Shown here piece by piece: positions 17,794 to 28,258 of a stretch of DNA of 64,000 nt. The stretch is from Pseudomonas floridensis. Lineage in GTDB: Bacteria > Pseudomonadota > Gammaproteobacteria > Pseudomonadales > Pseudomonadaceae. Below the pieces are notes generated by a model. That model made no database searches. It was not told the DNA's origin and saw only the letters and a program-made list of their open reading frames with translations. How positions within the stretch are numbered: position 1 is the first letter of the stretch; each line of letters opens with the position of its first letter. Where the stretch lies: contig NZ_MUIO01000075.1 of NCBI RefSeq assembly GCF_002087235.1, forward strand, positions 1-64,000, written 5' to 3'. A program made the translations under genes and the position numbers.

Positions 17794-18896
17794 CAGTGTC
17801 TTTGCCACCCCTTCCCCCGCTGAACCTGATTATCGAACGATTGCCAGCGATTTTTCCTGAGGGTACTGAGAACCGAAACTACGTGATCAGGGAAATGGCT
17901 GCGAAGACGATTTTCGTGATGTTTTATACTGGGGCTATTGAGGGGGCTGATCGGTGGGTAAGGCCTAGTCAGATAACTGGTATGTCTGATATCCAAGCCG
18001 CGCTCACAGATGAAGATAGCCGTGAGGCGTGGGCCAAGATGTCGTTGGAGCAAAAAAATTGGCGTCCAGCATCAGCTTGGTACGCAGTGGACAGTCGAGA
18101 GCCGGTCCGGGACGAAACGCTGCGTAACGGTTTGGTGTCGTTACGTGCGGTGCTGGCACGCCCTGGTATACCCACAACTTCTTCCAAACCCAAGCATGCT
18201 TTGGAGGCTTCGTTCGCCCGGCTATTTGATCCAAGTTTGATGTACGAAGAGCTAGAAGCCGCTGTCCTTGCTTGGCAAGAATCGCATCTGTCCAAGGCGG
18301 CGCTCTCCAGGCTTCGCCTAGTAAAACATGGCGCGACTGTCGCGACTGATGCCGTAAAGATAAATTTCCCTAATGGTGAAACTCGCTCCCTATCTCCTGG
18401 TCCGTCAAGTGTAATAACAAAGTCTGTCATTGAGGAGTTTGCGCCCCGCTTCCTGAATCAGCCCGCAGTACTATGGCTTTCCGAATCGGGTAACAAAGTC
18501 GTTTCTAGGGATGAAACCCTAGCACTTGCTCTTGGCTTCAAAATAGACGCATCTAAAGCTTTGCCGGATATTATTTTAGTAGATCTAGGGTCTGACGCCG
18601 GTGGAGCTGACATGTTCGTCCTGTTTGTCGAAGTAGTTGCTAGCGATGGGCCAATAAATCGCGATAGGAAATTAGCTCTGAAAGCAATTTCAGCTGAATC
18701 CAGCTTTGACGAAAAAAATTTAATGTTTTTAACTGCTTTTATGGATCGCGCCAGTGCACCATTCAGAAAGTGTATCGCTGAGCTGGCGTGGGGATCTTAC
18801 GCCTGGTGCGCATCTGAGCCGGATCATATTATTGAACTGCGAGAAGGGCCGTCAGACAAACTTTTCGACATTCAATTTGGGCAATTAATAAAATAA
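17790..18896 (+). CDS. Type II restriction endonuclease, BsuBI/PstI family
   Basis: The protein has 368 aa if started at the TTG overlapping the methyltransferase stop, two residues fewer from the GTG at 17796. The segment WYAVDSREPVRDETLRNGLV and the core LPDIILVDLG followed by FVLFVEVVASDGPINRDRK are the conserved blocks of BsuBI/PstI endonucleases. The last two give a PD...(D/E)xK-like active site. Known members cut CTGCAG, but specificity may differ here. There is no clear ribosome binding site, so expression probably depends on translational coupling to the methyltransferase, which would ensure that methylation comes first. Confidence 0.9.
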   Translation: MTVSLPPLPPLNLIIERLPAIFPEGTENRNYVIREMAAKTIFVMFYTGAIEGADRWVRPSQITGMSDIQAALTDEDSREAWAKMSLEQKNWRPASAWYAVDSREPVRDETLRNGLVSLRAVLARPGIPTTSSKPKHALEASFARLFDPSLMYEELEAAVLAWQESHLSKAALSRLRLVKHGATVATDAVKINFPNGETRSLSPGPSSVITKSVIEEFAPRFLNQPAVLWLSESGNKVVSRDETLALALGFKIDASKALPDIILVDLGSDAGGADMFVLFVEVVASDGPINRDRKLALKAISAESSFDEKNLMFLTAFMDRASAPFRKCIAELAWGSYAWCASEPDHIIELREGPSDKLFDIQFGQLIK

Positions 18897-18917
18897 CGCA
18901 AAAAGGAGGATGCAAAA

Positions 18918-19184
18918 ATGGCTCCAAGTAACTGGGCGGAACACGCTTATGATGCGGTAGTAAGGGTGGCAGAGGCTAATAAGGAATTCACGCCCGACGA
19001 CGTATGGAATACTGGCCTTCCAAAGCCAGCAGAGGCACGTGCTCTAGGAGGCGTAATGGCCCGAGCCAAGAGAAATGGAGTTATTGAAAAAACTGGAAGG
19101 GTGAAGCCCACCACCCAGGCTGAAAGCCATGGTACTGATGTGACAATATGGAAGTCATTAATTTTCAAACATGCTCCCGCATGA
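18918..19184 (+). CDS. Small winged-helix-like protein next to the restriction genes
   Basis: The 88-aa product starts at an ATG with AAAAAGGAGG nine bases upstream. Its pattern (AVVRVAEANKEFTPDDVWNTG, then PAEARALGGVMARAKRNGVI) resembles the short winged-helix proteins of phages and mobile elements. It lies 21 bp after the endonuclease on the same strand, so it probably shares the transcript. A role in controlling the restriction operon is possible, but it lacks the XRE fold of classical C proteins. Confidence 0.6.
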   Translation: MAPSNWAEHAYDAVVRVAEANKEFTPDDVWNTGLPKPAEARALGGVMARAKRNGVIEKTGRVKPTTQAESHGTDVTIWKSLIFKHAPA

Positions 19185-19234
19185 GGAGTTTCAGATAGTG
19201 AATTTCCGCACGTTATCCGATGCCCACTTTTTGC

Positions 19235-19264
19235 AGCCACTAACCCTAATTTAGTGGCTTCTTA
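19235..19264 (+). terminator. Putative terminator of the restriction operon
   Basis: The 9-bp inverted repeat AGCCACTAA/TTAGTGGCT (19235-19243, 19251-19259) with a 7-base loop is followed by TTCTT. It lies 50 bp after the last gene of the restriction operon. Confidence 0.5.
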
Positions 19265-19661
19265 ATAGCAAGCGGCTGCTAAACACGTATTCCCTTTGGT
19301 CGAAACGCGAAGCCCACCCTCATTGGGAACAAATTCTTGCAAAATGCGACACCTCGCTCATGCCACTAACCTTGCCCCATAGAGCGAATCAGCCTAAATG
19401 AGCACCCTCTACATCAGGGTATTGCTGCAAATTGGAGCCTGATCCGGTCGGCCCGCCACGATACTCGTGACTGAGTGCCGCGTTCTGACCAGCAGCATTT
19501 ACTGTTAGGCTGCGTCTAGCTCATCCTCGGCTCTTCATGCCTGACGCCAAGCCTGAATGAGGGCGCTAGTTTCACGCCGACTCCGTGGGCGATTACTTCT
19601 TTTTCATGTCCATGTAATGGCCGGCGCTGGCGATCACGCTGGCCCCTCTATTCAAAAAAGA
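19265..19661. other. Island spacer, nothing recognised
   Basis: About 400 bp without a supported gene on either strand. The open frames present are short and lack recognisable products. Confidence 0.4.
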
Positions 19662-20141
19662 TTACCGACCGCTCGGCAAGGGCGGTCGGGTCTCAACTTG
19701 TTCAAGGCTTACCCTATATGTGGTGTAGGTGTCGCCATCCTCAAGATAAAGGTCGCTTCGATATCTCAGTACTGCGCCTTTGAGTTTTATGTGCAGGCCG
19801 TTGGCGACGCGTTGAATGACCACGTCTTTCAAATCGGTGTCTGAGACCAGAAACGGCGGCGTCTTGCCCAGATACACCTTCATGGTTTCGTCAGTCGATT
19901 CACGGTTATCCATATAGAACTTCAGCGTCTTGGGCTCCGAACGATCCCTGGCTTCCTCGACGATATATAGCCACCCCCCCGGGATGAAGTTTTGCTTCAG
20001 TACTATTTGCGGGGGAAGCTCCGGTTTGTGCAGGTAGCCATAGGTGAGAAAGCCGACGAAGCAGAGCAGCGAGGCTATTGCGAGGTACTTTTTCAGCCTG
20101 GGCTTTAGGGCTTGCCATTCGGTTTTATTCACAGGCTTCAA
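19662..20141 (-). CDS. Hypothetical membrane-anchored protein
   Basis: The 159-aa frame starts at TTG (20141), with an in-frame GTG at 20132; neither has a strong ribosome binding site. A single membrane helix (about residues 20-37, AIASLLCFVGFLTYGYL) is followed by a soluble, beta-rich domain of about 120 residues. The family is not recognised. It is a lone island gene between the restriction operon and the integrase remnant. Confidence 0.55.
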   Translation of the reverse strand: MKPVNKTEWQALKPRLKKYLAIASLLCFVGFLTYGYLHKPELPPQIVLKQNFIPGGWLYIVEEARDRSEPKTLKFYMDNRESTDETMKVYLGKTPPFLVSDTDLKDVVIQRVANGLHIKLKGAVLRYRSDLYLEDGDTYTTYRVSLEQVETRPPLPSGR

Positions 20142-20452
20142 CTTTGGGTGTCAATGGTTGTCTTGGTAAGCGCCCAGCGTGGCGCAATGTCGACACTTGA
20201 AGAGGTACCTACGCAGCGGGCGAATGACATCGGCCAGTTACTGCCATATCAATGGATACCTGCTTGAGCTACGCAAGCGTGTGTTCCTCATTCTTAGTCA
20301 TTGCTTAATCATGATGCTCCGTCTTGGCGCTGACAAGGGAAGCCGATCGGTAAGCGATGCACAGCAAATTGCTCGCATATCAGCTGATATCTGGTGAAAT
20401 CACGCAAGGTGACTTGGCTGGACGCATACTATTTAGTCACCGCGAAGATGAG

Positions 20453-20506
20453 CTTTCGAAGTCCAGTGATTTTCGCGCGCGCGAAAATGAAGAGATCCTT
20501 CGAAAG
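20453..20506. repeat. Nested near-concentric inverted repeats
   Basis: The inner element, ATTTTCGCGCGCGCGAAAAT (20469-20488), is a perfect 20-bp palindrome. It is flanked by the inverted pair CTTTCGAAG (20453-20461) and CTTCGAAAG (20498-20506), with centres only about one base apart. No gene is supported within 300 bp. The region lies between the hypothetical membrane-anchored gene and the integrase remnant. The function is unknown; a recombination or regulatory site is conceivable. Confidence 0.75.
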
Positions 20507-20534
20507 TAGATACAGCCCGTCGATCTGTTACGGC

Positions 20535-20800
20535 TATCAATTTCTAGCTCCCGTTAGAGGGTTGTAACCTTGGACCGCGAATCTGGCTCTTGCCATGATG
20601 CTCGTACATTCTCTTTGCTTCGCCTCGGCTGCTGCTTCCGACTGGCGTTTTGCCGCAGCTAGTCGGTGCTCGGAATCTTGCTCTGCTCGGCGTGTCGCCT
20701 CGGCAGCTATGCTGGTTTGGCGTCTCTCTCTGCTTGACGTGCCTGATTCTGAGCTTCCAACTTTGCCTGTTGCACCTGCTGTTCTGCGTTTCGTTGACCA
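20535..20800 (-). pseudogene. Frameshifted remnant of a coiled-coil coding sequence
   Basis: Read on the minus strand, one frame gives QRNAEQQVQQAKLEAQNQAR-QAERDAKPA and then stops. A second frame continues with AAEATRRAEQDSEHR-LAAAKRQSEAAAEAKQREC and runs on to a stop near 20542. Both pieces have the same A/E/Q/R-rich coiled-coil composition and abut, so they look like one broken gene end. It lies directly downstream of the truncated integrase. Confidence 0.45.
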
Positions 20801-20804
20801 CTAC

Positions 20805-21293
20805 CTAGTCCCACTCCTGAATTGCCACGGTGTACAAGTGGCTCAAAAGGGCCAACTCCAGACGCACGGTGTTGTTGCTTGTTGGCTTGTCACGACTGGT
20901 GATTGATACCAGACGCGTATCTCGGTAATTGGCAATGATTTCTGCGGAGAGCGCAGCCATCGAGTACTTGGCTAGATGGCTTATCAACTGTTGAGCTTTG
21001 GTTGCTTCGGCGCGCTGAGTCGTCGGTTTCTTCGTTGGGCTGATCTCGGTCGGATATCGCTTTAAAGCCATGGCCAATGTCATGCGCTCTGAACCGCTCC
21101 GCTGGATGTACACGCCTCTGAGCATTTCATCTTTTGTGCGACGGGCCCAGTCTTCGGCATCACGCTTTGCACGAAAGGTCTTCTCGTTGGCGGGCCATCC
21201 GGTTGTCCGCCCTATGGCCTTCAAGATGTCAGTGTGCTTTGACGATGGCGGCCATGTTATTTCTGCTTCAAAAACGTGCTGTTGTTTTGGCAC
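20805..21293 (-). pseudogene. Truncated tyrosine-recombinase integrase (N-terminal part)
   Basis: The frame from the GTG at 21293 gives 162 aa with an N-terminal arm-type DNA-binding part (KTFRAKRDAEDWARRTKDEM) and a core-binding SAM-like part (TKAQQLISHLAKYSM... NNTVRLELALLSHLYTVAIQ). It stops at EWD, so the catalytic domain with its R-H-R-Y residues is missing; full integrases are about twice as long. It lies directly beside the tRNA gene on the same strand, the usual place for the integrase of a tRNA-targeted island. The element is probably no longer self-mobile. Confidence 0.8.
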
Positions 21294-21351
21294 AGTACTG
21301 ATTTCGTACGTGGACCATAGAACTGGCTCGGCTGTTTTTGTCGCAGACAGC

Positions 21352-21376
21352 AAAAAGCCGCGCAATGCGCGGCTTT
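21352..21376 (-). terminator. Terminator of the CAU tRNA gene
   Basis: Read on the minus strand, AAAGCCGCGC and GCGCGGCTTT form a perfect 10-bp stem with a 3-base loop, followed by more T residues. It starts 7 bases after the tRNA 3' end. Confidence 0.85.
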
Positions 21377-21382
21377 CAAAGG

Positions 21383-21459
21383 TGGTGGGCCCACACGGAC
21401 TCGAACCGTGGACCAAAGGATTATGAGTCCTCTGCTCTAACCAACTGAGCTATGGGCCC
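21383..21459 (-). tRNA. tRNA with CAU anticodon, probably tRNA-Ile2
   Basis: The 77-nt gene folds as a full cloverleaf. The acceptor stem is GGGCCCA/TGGGCCC, the D arm GCTC...GAGC, the anticodon stem GAGGA/TCCTT around CTCATAA, the T stem CACGG/CCGTG, and CCA is encoded. The anticodon CAU at 21425-21423 fits elongator Met or lysidine-modified Ile2. The anticodon-loop context and the TGGTC variable loop look more like Ile2. Its 3' end borders the integrase remnant, so it is the likely attachment site of the island. Confidence 0.9.
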
Positions 21460-21474
21460 TCAGCAGGACGCGGA

Positions 21475-23976
21475 TTATAACGGCGGTTTCGCGGCTGTGC
21501 TATCCGAAAAGTCCGAAACGTCGATAAGAAGGAACCTGGCGCAGAATTCCTCCGGCGGCAGGGGCAGGCTGACGATGTAGCCCTGGATCTGTTCGCAGCC
21601 TTCTGCAGCGAGGAATTGTTGCTGGTCGCTGTTTTCCACGCCTTCGGCGATGACGGTCAGTTGCATGCTGCGGCCCAGGGCGATGATGGCGCGGACGATG
21701 GCGGCGTCGTGGGTGTCTTCGGGCAGGCCGCGGACGAAGGACTGGTCGATCTTGAGGATGTCCAGCGGCAGGCGTTTGAGGTAGCTGAGCGAGGAGTAGC
21801 CGGTGCCGAAGTCGTCGATGGCCAGCTGGACGCCGAGTTTCTTGAGTTTGTGCAGCACGGCCAGGGCTTCCTGGGTCTGGCTCATGATGAAGTTTTCGGT
21901 GATTTCCAGTTGCAGGCAGCCGGGCTCCAGGCCGTTGTCGGCCAGCAGTTGTTCGATGCGGCCGACCAGGTTGGGCTGGCGCAGCTGCGCCCCGGCCAGG
22001 TTGACGGACAGCGGGCCGAACGGTTTGTAGACTTTGCGCCACTCGTGCATCTGGCGGCAGGCCTGTTCCAGCACCCAGTCGCCGATTTGCAGGATCATGC
22101 CGTTTTCTTCGGCCAACGGGATGAAGTGCTCGGGCGGTACTTCGCCGAAGGTGGGGTGACTCCAGCGAATCAAGGCTTCTGCGCCCACCATCGTGTTGCT
22201 CAGCACGCTGGTCTTGGGCTGGAAGGACAGGCTCAGTTCGTTGCGGTCCAGTGCGCGCCTCAGCTCCTGTTCAAGCGCAATGCGTTCGCTGGCTTGGGAG
22301 GTGAGGTCGCGGGTGTAGCTTTCGACGCGGTTGCGGCCCTTGGCCTTGGAGCGGTACATGGCGGCGTCGGCGTTCTTGACCAGTGTGGCGACGTCGGTGC
22401 CGTCGGTGGGGAACAGGCTGCAGCCGATGCTGGAGCTGATGAAGAACTCGTGTTCGCCTGCCTGAAAGGGCGCGTTGAAGGTGCTCAGCAGTTTGTTGGC
22501 GATGGTCTGTGCATCGCTGGGTTGCAGCAGGCCGGGCAGCAGGACGATGAATTCGTCGCCGCCCAGCCGTGCCACGGTGTCGATGTCGCGCAGGTTTTCC
22601 TTGAGGCGCTGCGCGATGCCTTTGAGCAGCAGGTCGCCGACCGGATGACCGAGGCTGTCATTGATGTGTTTGAAGCGATCCAGATCCAGAAACAGCACGG
22701 CGCCCAGGCTGCCTGACTCTTCACTGTGTAGCAGGGCGGTTTGCAGGCGGTTCTCGAACAGGGTGCGGTTGGGCAAGCCGGTGAGGGGGTCGTGGTGGGC
22801 CTGATAGTCGAGGCGGGCTTGAGCGTGTTTGAGGCTGGAGATGTCGGCGAATACGGCGACGAAGTGGGTGATGAGGTGATCCTTGTTGCGCACCGCGCTG
22901 ATCGTCAGCCAGCTCGGGTAAATGTCGCCGTTCTTTCGCCGGTTGTAGATCTCGCCTTGCCAGTGACCGTCCGCTGTCAGTTGGTGCCACATCGCTGCGT
23001 AGAAAGCGCTGTCGTGCTGCCCCGAGGCCAGCAGGCGGGGCGTATGGCCGATGGCTTCGGCTTCGCTGTAGCCGGTGATCTGGCTGAAGGCACGGTTGAC
23101 CGCATTGATGCGCTGGCGCGTGTCGGTGATCAGCACGCCTTCGGCAGTGCTTTCGAAAACGGTGGCGGCCAGGTGCAGTTTTTCCTGCATGTGCTGGCGC
23201 TCGGTGACGTCCCGGCAGATGGTCAGCAGGCAGTCTTCGCCATCGATAGGCACGGGGTGCGAAGACAGCTCGCAGAGCCGGATATTGCCTTCGGAGCCGC
23301 GAATCCTGGCGTAAAAGTCGCGAACGGAGCCATGTTGCCTGATGTGGTGGATCATGGTCTGACGTTCACTCTGGTCGGCCCAGATGCCCAGGTCGAGCGT
23401 GGAGCGTTCAAGGCACTGTTTTTCGCTATAGCCGGTGATGCGGCAGAAGCCGTCGTTGACCTCGAGGATCACCCCGTCGTGGACGCGACTGATGGTCAGG
23501 CCGTCAGGGGAGGCGTGAAAGGCTTTGGCGAATTTCTCTTCGGAGAGTTGCAGTTGTTGCTGCGCCTGCTTGAGCGGAGTGATGTCGCGAACCACCACCA
23601 GCACGGCCGGTTCCGGGCCCAGCTCGAAAGGCTGCGCCGACATCAGTCCTGAGAATGTCTCTCCGTCCTTGCGTCGGAAGGGCATCTCCAGATTACGGAT
23701 ATGGCCTTTTTGCAACTGTTCCAGAAGGCCGGGCCCGATGCCCGGCACGGCCCAGATGTTTATCTGGGTCGGGGTCTTGCCAATCACTTCGTCGGTGGTG
23801 AGGCCGGTCTGTTCGACAAAGGCTTTGTTGGCTTCGAGGATCTGACCGTCGATGAGGCTGGCGATCACCATGATGTCCGGGCAATGGGCAAAGACTGAGG
23901 CAAATCGGTCTTCGGATACACGCAACGCTTCTTCGGTTTTTTTGCTGTCACTGATGTCGGTCATTAATCCACGCAT
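21475..23976 (-). CDS. PAS-GGDEF-EAL protein, RmcA-like, N-terminally truncated
   Basis: The 833-aa open frame has three PAS domains (about 20-135, 145-260 and 270-385), a GGDEF domain with an intact RLGGDEF near residue 472, and an EAL domain with an intact EALIRW near residue 598 plus DDFGTGYSSLSYLKRLP. Such proteins make and/or degrade cyclic di-GMP. The place next to rpoD and the CAU tRNA is that of P. aeruginosa RmcA, which has a periplasmic sensor, a membrane segment and a further PAS domain. Here the frame begins inside a PAS-to-PAS linker (MRGLMTDISDSKKTEEAL) with no signal or membrane segment. Whether it is still expressed is uncertain, as the ATG has only a weak ribosome binding site. 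Confidence 0.85.
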   Translation of the reverse strand: MRGLMTDISDSKKTEEALRVSEDRFASVFAHCPDIMVIASLIDGQILEANKAFVEQTGLTTDEVIGKTPTQINIWAVPGIGPGLLEQLQKGHIRNLEMPFRRKDGETFSGLMSAQPFELGPEPAVLVVVRDITPLKQAQQQLQLSEEKFAKAFHASPDGLTISRVHDGVILEVNDGFCRITGYSEKQCLERSTLDLGIWADQSERQTMIHHIRQHGSVRDFYARIRGSEGNIRLCELSSHPVPIDGEDCLLTICRDVTERQHMQEKLHLAATVFESTAEGVLITDTRQRINAVNRAFSQITGYSEAEAIGHTPRLLASGQHDSAFYAAMWHQLTADGHWQGEIYNRRKNGDIYPSWLTISAVRNKDHLITHFVAVFADISSLKHAQARLDYQAHHDPLTGLPNRTLFENRLQTALLHSEESGSLGAVLFLDLDRFKHINDSLGHPVGDLLLKGIAQRLKENLRDIDTVARLGGDEFIVLLPGLLQPSDAQTIANKLLSTFNAPFQAGEHEFFISSSIGCSLFPTDGTDVATLVKNADAAMYRSKAKGRNRVESYTRDLTSQASERIALEQELRRALDRNELSLSFQPKTSVLSNTMVGAEALIRWSHPTFGEVPPEHFIPLAEENGMILQIGDWVLEQACRQMHEWRKVYKPFGPLSVNLAGAQLRQPNLVGRIEQLLADNGLEPGCLQLEITENFIMSQTQEALAVLHKLKKLGVQLAIDDFGTGYSSLSYLKRLPLDILKIDQSFVRGLPEDTHDAAIVRAIIALGRSMQLTVIAEGVENSDQQQFLAAEGCEQIQGYIVSLPLPPEEFCARFLLIDVSDFSDSTAAKPPL

Positions 23977-24260
23977 AAGTGCTCACGTCCGTGCTTGGTC
24001 TGGCTGCCGATATCGCGGGGTCCAGAGCACTCGATTCCCGATCGTTGCGCACGAATGGGCCAAGGCTGTGGTCGTTACCGCTGCTGGTTTATTGCTTGCA
24101 GAAGGCTTCAGCATCGGCGGCGTTTTCGTGCGCACGATGCTGCGGTAAAAACCTTGGCAACAACCGATAGGCCAAAGGGTAGCCAGCAGGCTTTTCGCCT
24201 GAGGTGACACATAGTTGTAGGTCAAATTTTTGAAGTCTGCCTCTCGAGCGACGACTGGCC
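23977..24260 (-). pseudogene. Frameshifted PAS-domain remnant, lost 5' part of the PAS-GGDEF-EAL gene
   Basis: Read on the minus strand, pieces of a PAS domain appear in order but in alternating frames. They are FKNLTYNYVSPQAKSLL, then GYPLAYRLL, QGFYRSIV, HENAADAEAFCKQ, RVLWT, and RDIGSQTKHGREHL. The last runs directly into the MRGLMTDISD that starts the downstream frame. The first break fits loss of one G (SLL-GYPL). No membrane or periplasmic sequence lies further upstream before the rpoD terminator, so the original 5' end has been deleted. Confidence 0.7.
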
Positions 24261-24334
24261 GTGGCGCAAAAAAAGGCTGGCTGCCGATGAGGGGTGGGGC
24301 GTGGCGCTGAGTGAAGCACAAGGGCCAGAAATGC

Positions 24335-24360
24335 AAAACCCCCGGCAGGCCGGGGGTTTT
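24335..24360 (-). terminator. rpoD terminator
   Basis: AAAACCCCCGG and CCGGGGGTTTT form a perfect stem around a 4-base loop, with A- and T-runs on both sides. It lies 24 bp after the rpoD stop codon and can work in both directions. Confidence 0.9.
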
Positions 24361-24384
24361 GTTTGAGCGCGTAGCGTGGTGCGT

Positions 24385-26235
<1,851 letters not shown>

Positions 26236-26302
26236 AACACCCTATCCACTGAAGGTCTTGGCGGGCAAAAAACAAGCCGAGGATTATACCCGAGCTATGA
26301 CC

Positions 26303-28258
26303 TCACGCGCCAGTTGAGGTCGGGGTTTGTGCAGGAACATTGCGATTTAGCAGTTCACGAAGCTGAATTTTCTCTTCTGCACTCAGCTCGGTTTGACGTG
26401 CTTTGCTGATCAGATGTTCCAGGCTACGCTCGCGTTGGCGAGCGGATAAGCTAGTTATAGTGTCGAAAAACTGTTGTTCAAGGTTATCGGCCTCGATCAA
26501 CCATTCCTTTTCGGCCAATGCGCGCAGCAAACGGCCCTGTTCGGTTCCATGCCACCGCGCTATCAACTGTAACGACCGAAGTTTGGGATTCTTTTGCCGC
26601 GCTTCAATGAGCGACACCAGCAATTGTGCCTGTGACTGGTCTTCTGCCGCGAAATGGCTGGCATTTTCGACTTTCTCGGCCAGTTCAGGATGGTGCAGCA
26701 AAGTTCGCAGTGCGGCCTGCATCGGCGGTTCGACAGCGGTCGGCACCCGGGGTGTGCGCGGTTCGAAGTCCGGACGCTTGCCTTTCTTGTCCCAGGGTTT
26801 CTTTTCCCATTTTTTCTGATTCTGACCGCCGGTTTTCTTCGGCGTCCATTCCTGCTGCGCTTCGTAGCCGCCTTGTGGCTGGTAGTCGGCAAAGTCAGGC
26901 ATGGCGTCGTAATCGACGTAGGGGTCGTAACTGGGCGGCGCTTCGCTGGGCGCGTTCTGCACCAGTTGGCTGACGGCTTCGCCAGTCAGGCCGGTAATCT
27001 CGCTCAGGCGCTGACGCATCAGTGTCTTCAGGTTCGCGCCCGGCACCTTATCGATCAGCGGGGCGGCGAGGGTGGCCATGTGTGCCTTGCCCTCGAGCGA
27101 GCGCGGATCGGCCTCTTTGGTCAGTTGCTCGAAGAAATAATCAGCCAGCGGCTGCGCATGCTGATTGATTCGCGCCCGGAACGCGTCAGTGCCTTCGGAG
27201 CGCACCAAGGTGTCCGGGTCTTCGCCTTCGGGCAGAAACAGAAAGCGCGCACGCCGCCCGTCCTGCAAGCTCGACAGGGTGGCTTCCAGCGCACGCCAGG
27301 CGGCATTGCGGCCAGCCTGATCGCCGTCGAAACAGAACAGCACGTTGGGCACCACCCGGAACAGCCGCTTCAAATGCTCTTCGCTGGTCGCTGTGCCCAG
27401 CGTGGCTACGGCATTGCGCAAGCCTTGTTGGGCCAGCGCGATCACGTCCATGTAGCCTTCGACGACAATGATTTCGTCCAGGTTGCGATTGTGCTTGCGC
27501 GCCTCGAACAGGCCATACAGTTCCTGGCCTTTGTGAAAGACGGGGGTTTCCGGCGAGTTCAGGTATTTGGGCTTGTCGTCACCCAGTACGCGACCACCGA
27601 AGGCGATCACCCGTCCGCGTGAATCGCGAATCGGGAACATCACCCGATCCCGGAAGCGGTCGTAGCGCTTGCCGGTTTCAGCGTTCTCGATCAGCAGACC
27701 GGCATCGATCATGACCTTTTGCTGCAATGAGTCGCTGCTCAGGTGCTTGTACAGGTTGTCCCAGCCCGGTGGCGCGAAGCCCAGGCCGAAGTCCCGTGCG
27801 ATCTCGCCGGACAGGCCGCGGCCCTTGAGGTAGTCCACGGCGGCTTTGCGGCTGGGATGGCTCTTCAAGGCCTGGCGGTAGAACTCGGCCGCGGCGGTGA
27901 GCAGCGGGTACAGCGGCGAGTCGGTCGGCTGGCGCGGCTTCTGGCCTTTGACGCCTTGCTCGCGCGGCACTTCCATGCCGGCCGCCTTGGCGAGGTCCTC
28001 GACTGCCTGGGGAAAATCCAGGTTGTCGTGGTCCATGATGAAGCCCAGCGCGTTACCGCCTGCGCCGCAGCCGAAGCAGTAGTAGAACTGTTTGTCCGGG
28101 CTGACGCTGAAAGAGGGGGTCTTCTCTTTGTGAAACGGGCAGCAGGCGCTGTAGTTCTTCCCGGTTTTCTTGAGCTGCACGCGTGAACTGACCACGTCGA
28201 CGATGTCGGTACGGTTCAGAAGGTCGTCGATGAAGCTCTGGGGAATCAGCCCGGCCAT
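26303..28258 (-). CDS. dnaG: DNA primase DnaG
   Basis: The 651-aa protein has the N-terminal zinc-binding domain (CPFHKEKTPSFSVSP... YYCFGCGAGG, residues 40-65). The TOPRIM catalytic core follows (VVEGYMDVIALAQ near 265-278, FCFDGDQAG near 310), then a Q/K/P-rich linker (about 430-500) and a C-terminal helicase-binding domain. It makes RNA primers at the replication fork. It is the middle gene of rpsU-dnaG-rpoD. Confidence 0.99.
   Translation of the reverse strand: MAGLIPQSFIDDLLNRTDIVDVVSSRVQLKKTGKNYSACCPFHKEKTPSFSVSPDKQFYYCFGCGAGGNALGFIMDHDNLDFPQAVEDLAKAAGMEVPREQGVKGQKPRQPTDSPLYPLLTAAAEFYRQALKSHPSRKAAVDYLKGRGLSGEIARDFGLGFAPPGWDNLYKHLSSDSLQQKVMIDAGLLIENAETGKRYDRFRDRVMFPIRDSRGRVIAFGGRVLGDDKPKYLNSPETPVFHKGQELYGLFEARKHNRNLDEIIVVEGYMDVIALAQQGLRNAVATLGTATSEEHLKRLFRVVPNVLFCFDGDQAGRNAAWRALEATLSSLQDGRRARFLFLPEGEDPDTLVRSEGTDAFRARINQHAQPLADYFFEQLTKEADPRSLEGKAHMATLAAPLIDKVPGANLKTLMRQRLSEITGLTGEAVSQLVQNAPSEAPPSYDPYVDYDAMPDFADYQPQGGYEAQQEWTPKKTGGQNQKKWEKKPWDKKGKRPDFEPRTPRVPTAVEPPMQAALRTLLHHPELAEKVENASHFAAEDQSQAQLLVSLIEARQKNPKLRSLQLIARWHGTEQGRLLRALAEKEWLIEADNLEQQFFDTITSLSARQRERSLEHLISKARQTELSAEEKIQLRELLNRNVPAQTPTSTGA

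Noticed and set aside
13960-21383. Direct repeat of the tRNA 3' end marking the island's far border
   Set aside because: I looked for GGACTCGAACC- and TGGTGGGCCCAC-like sequence across the island and found no convincing second copy.
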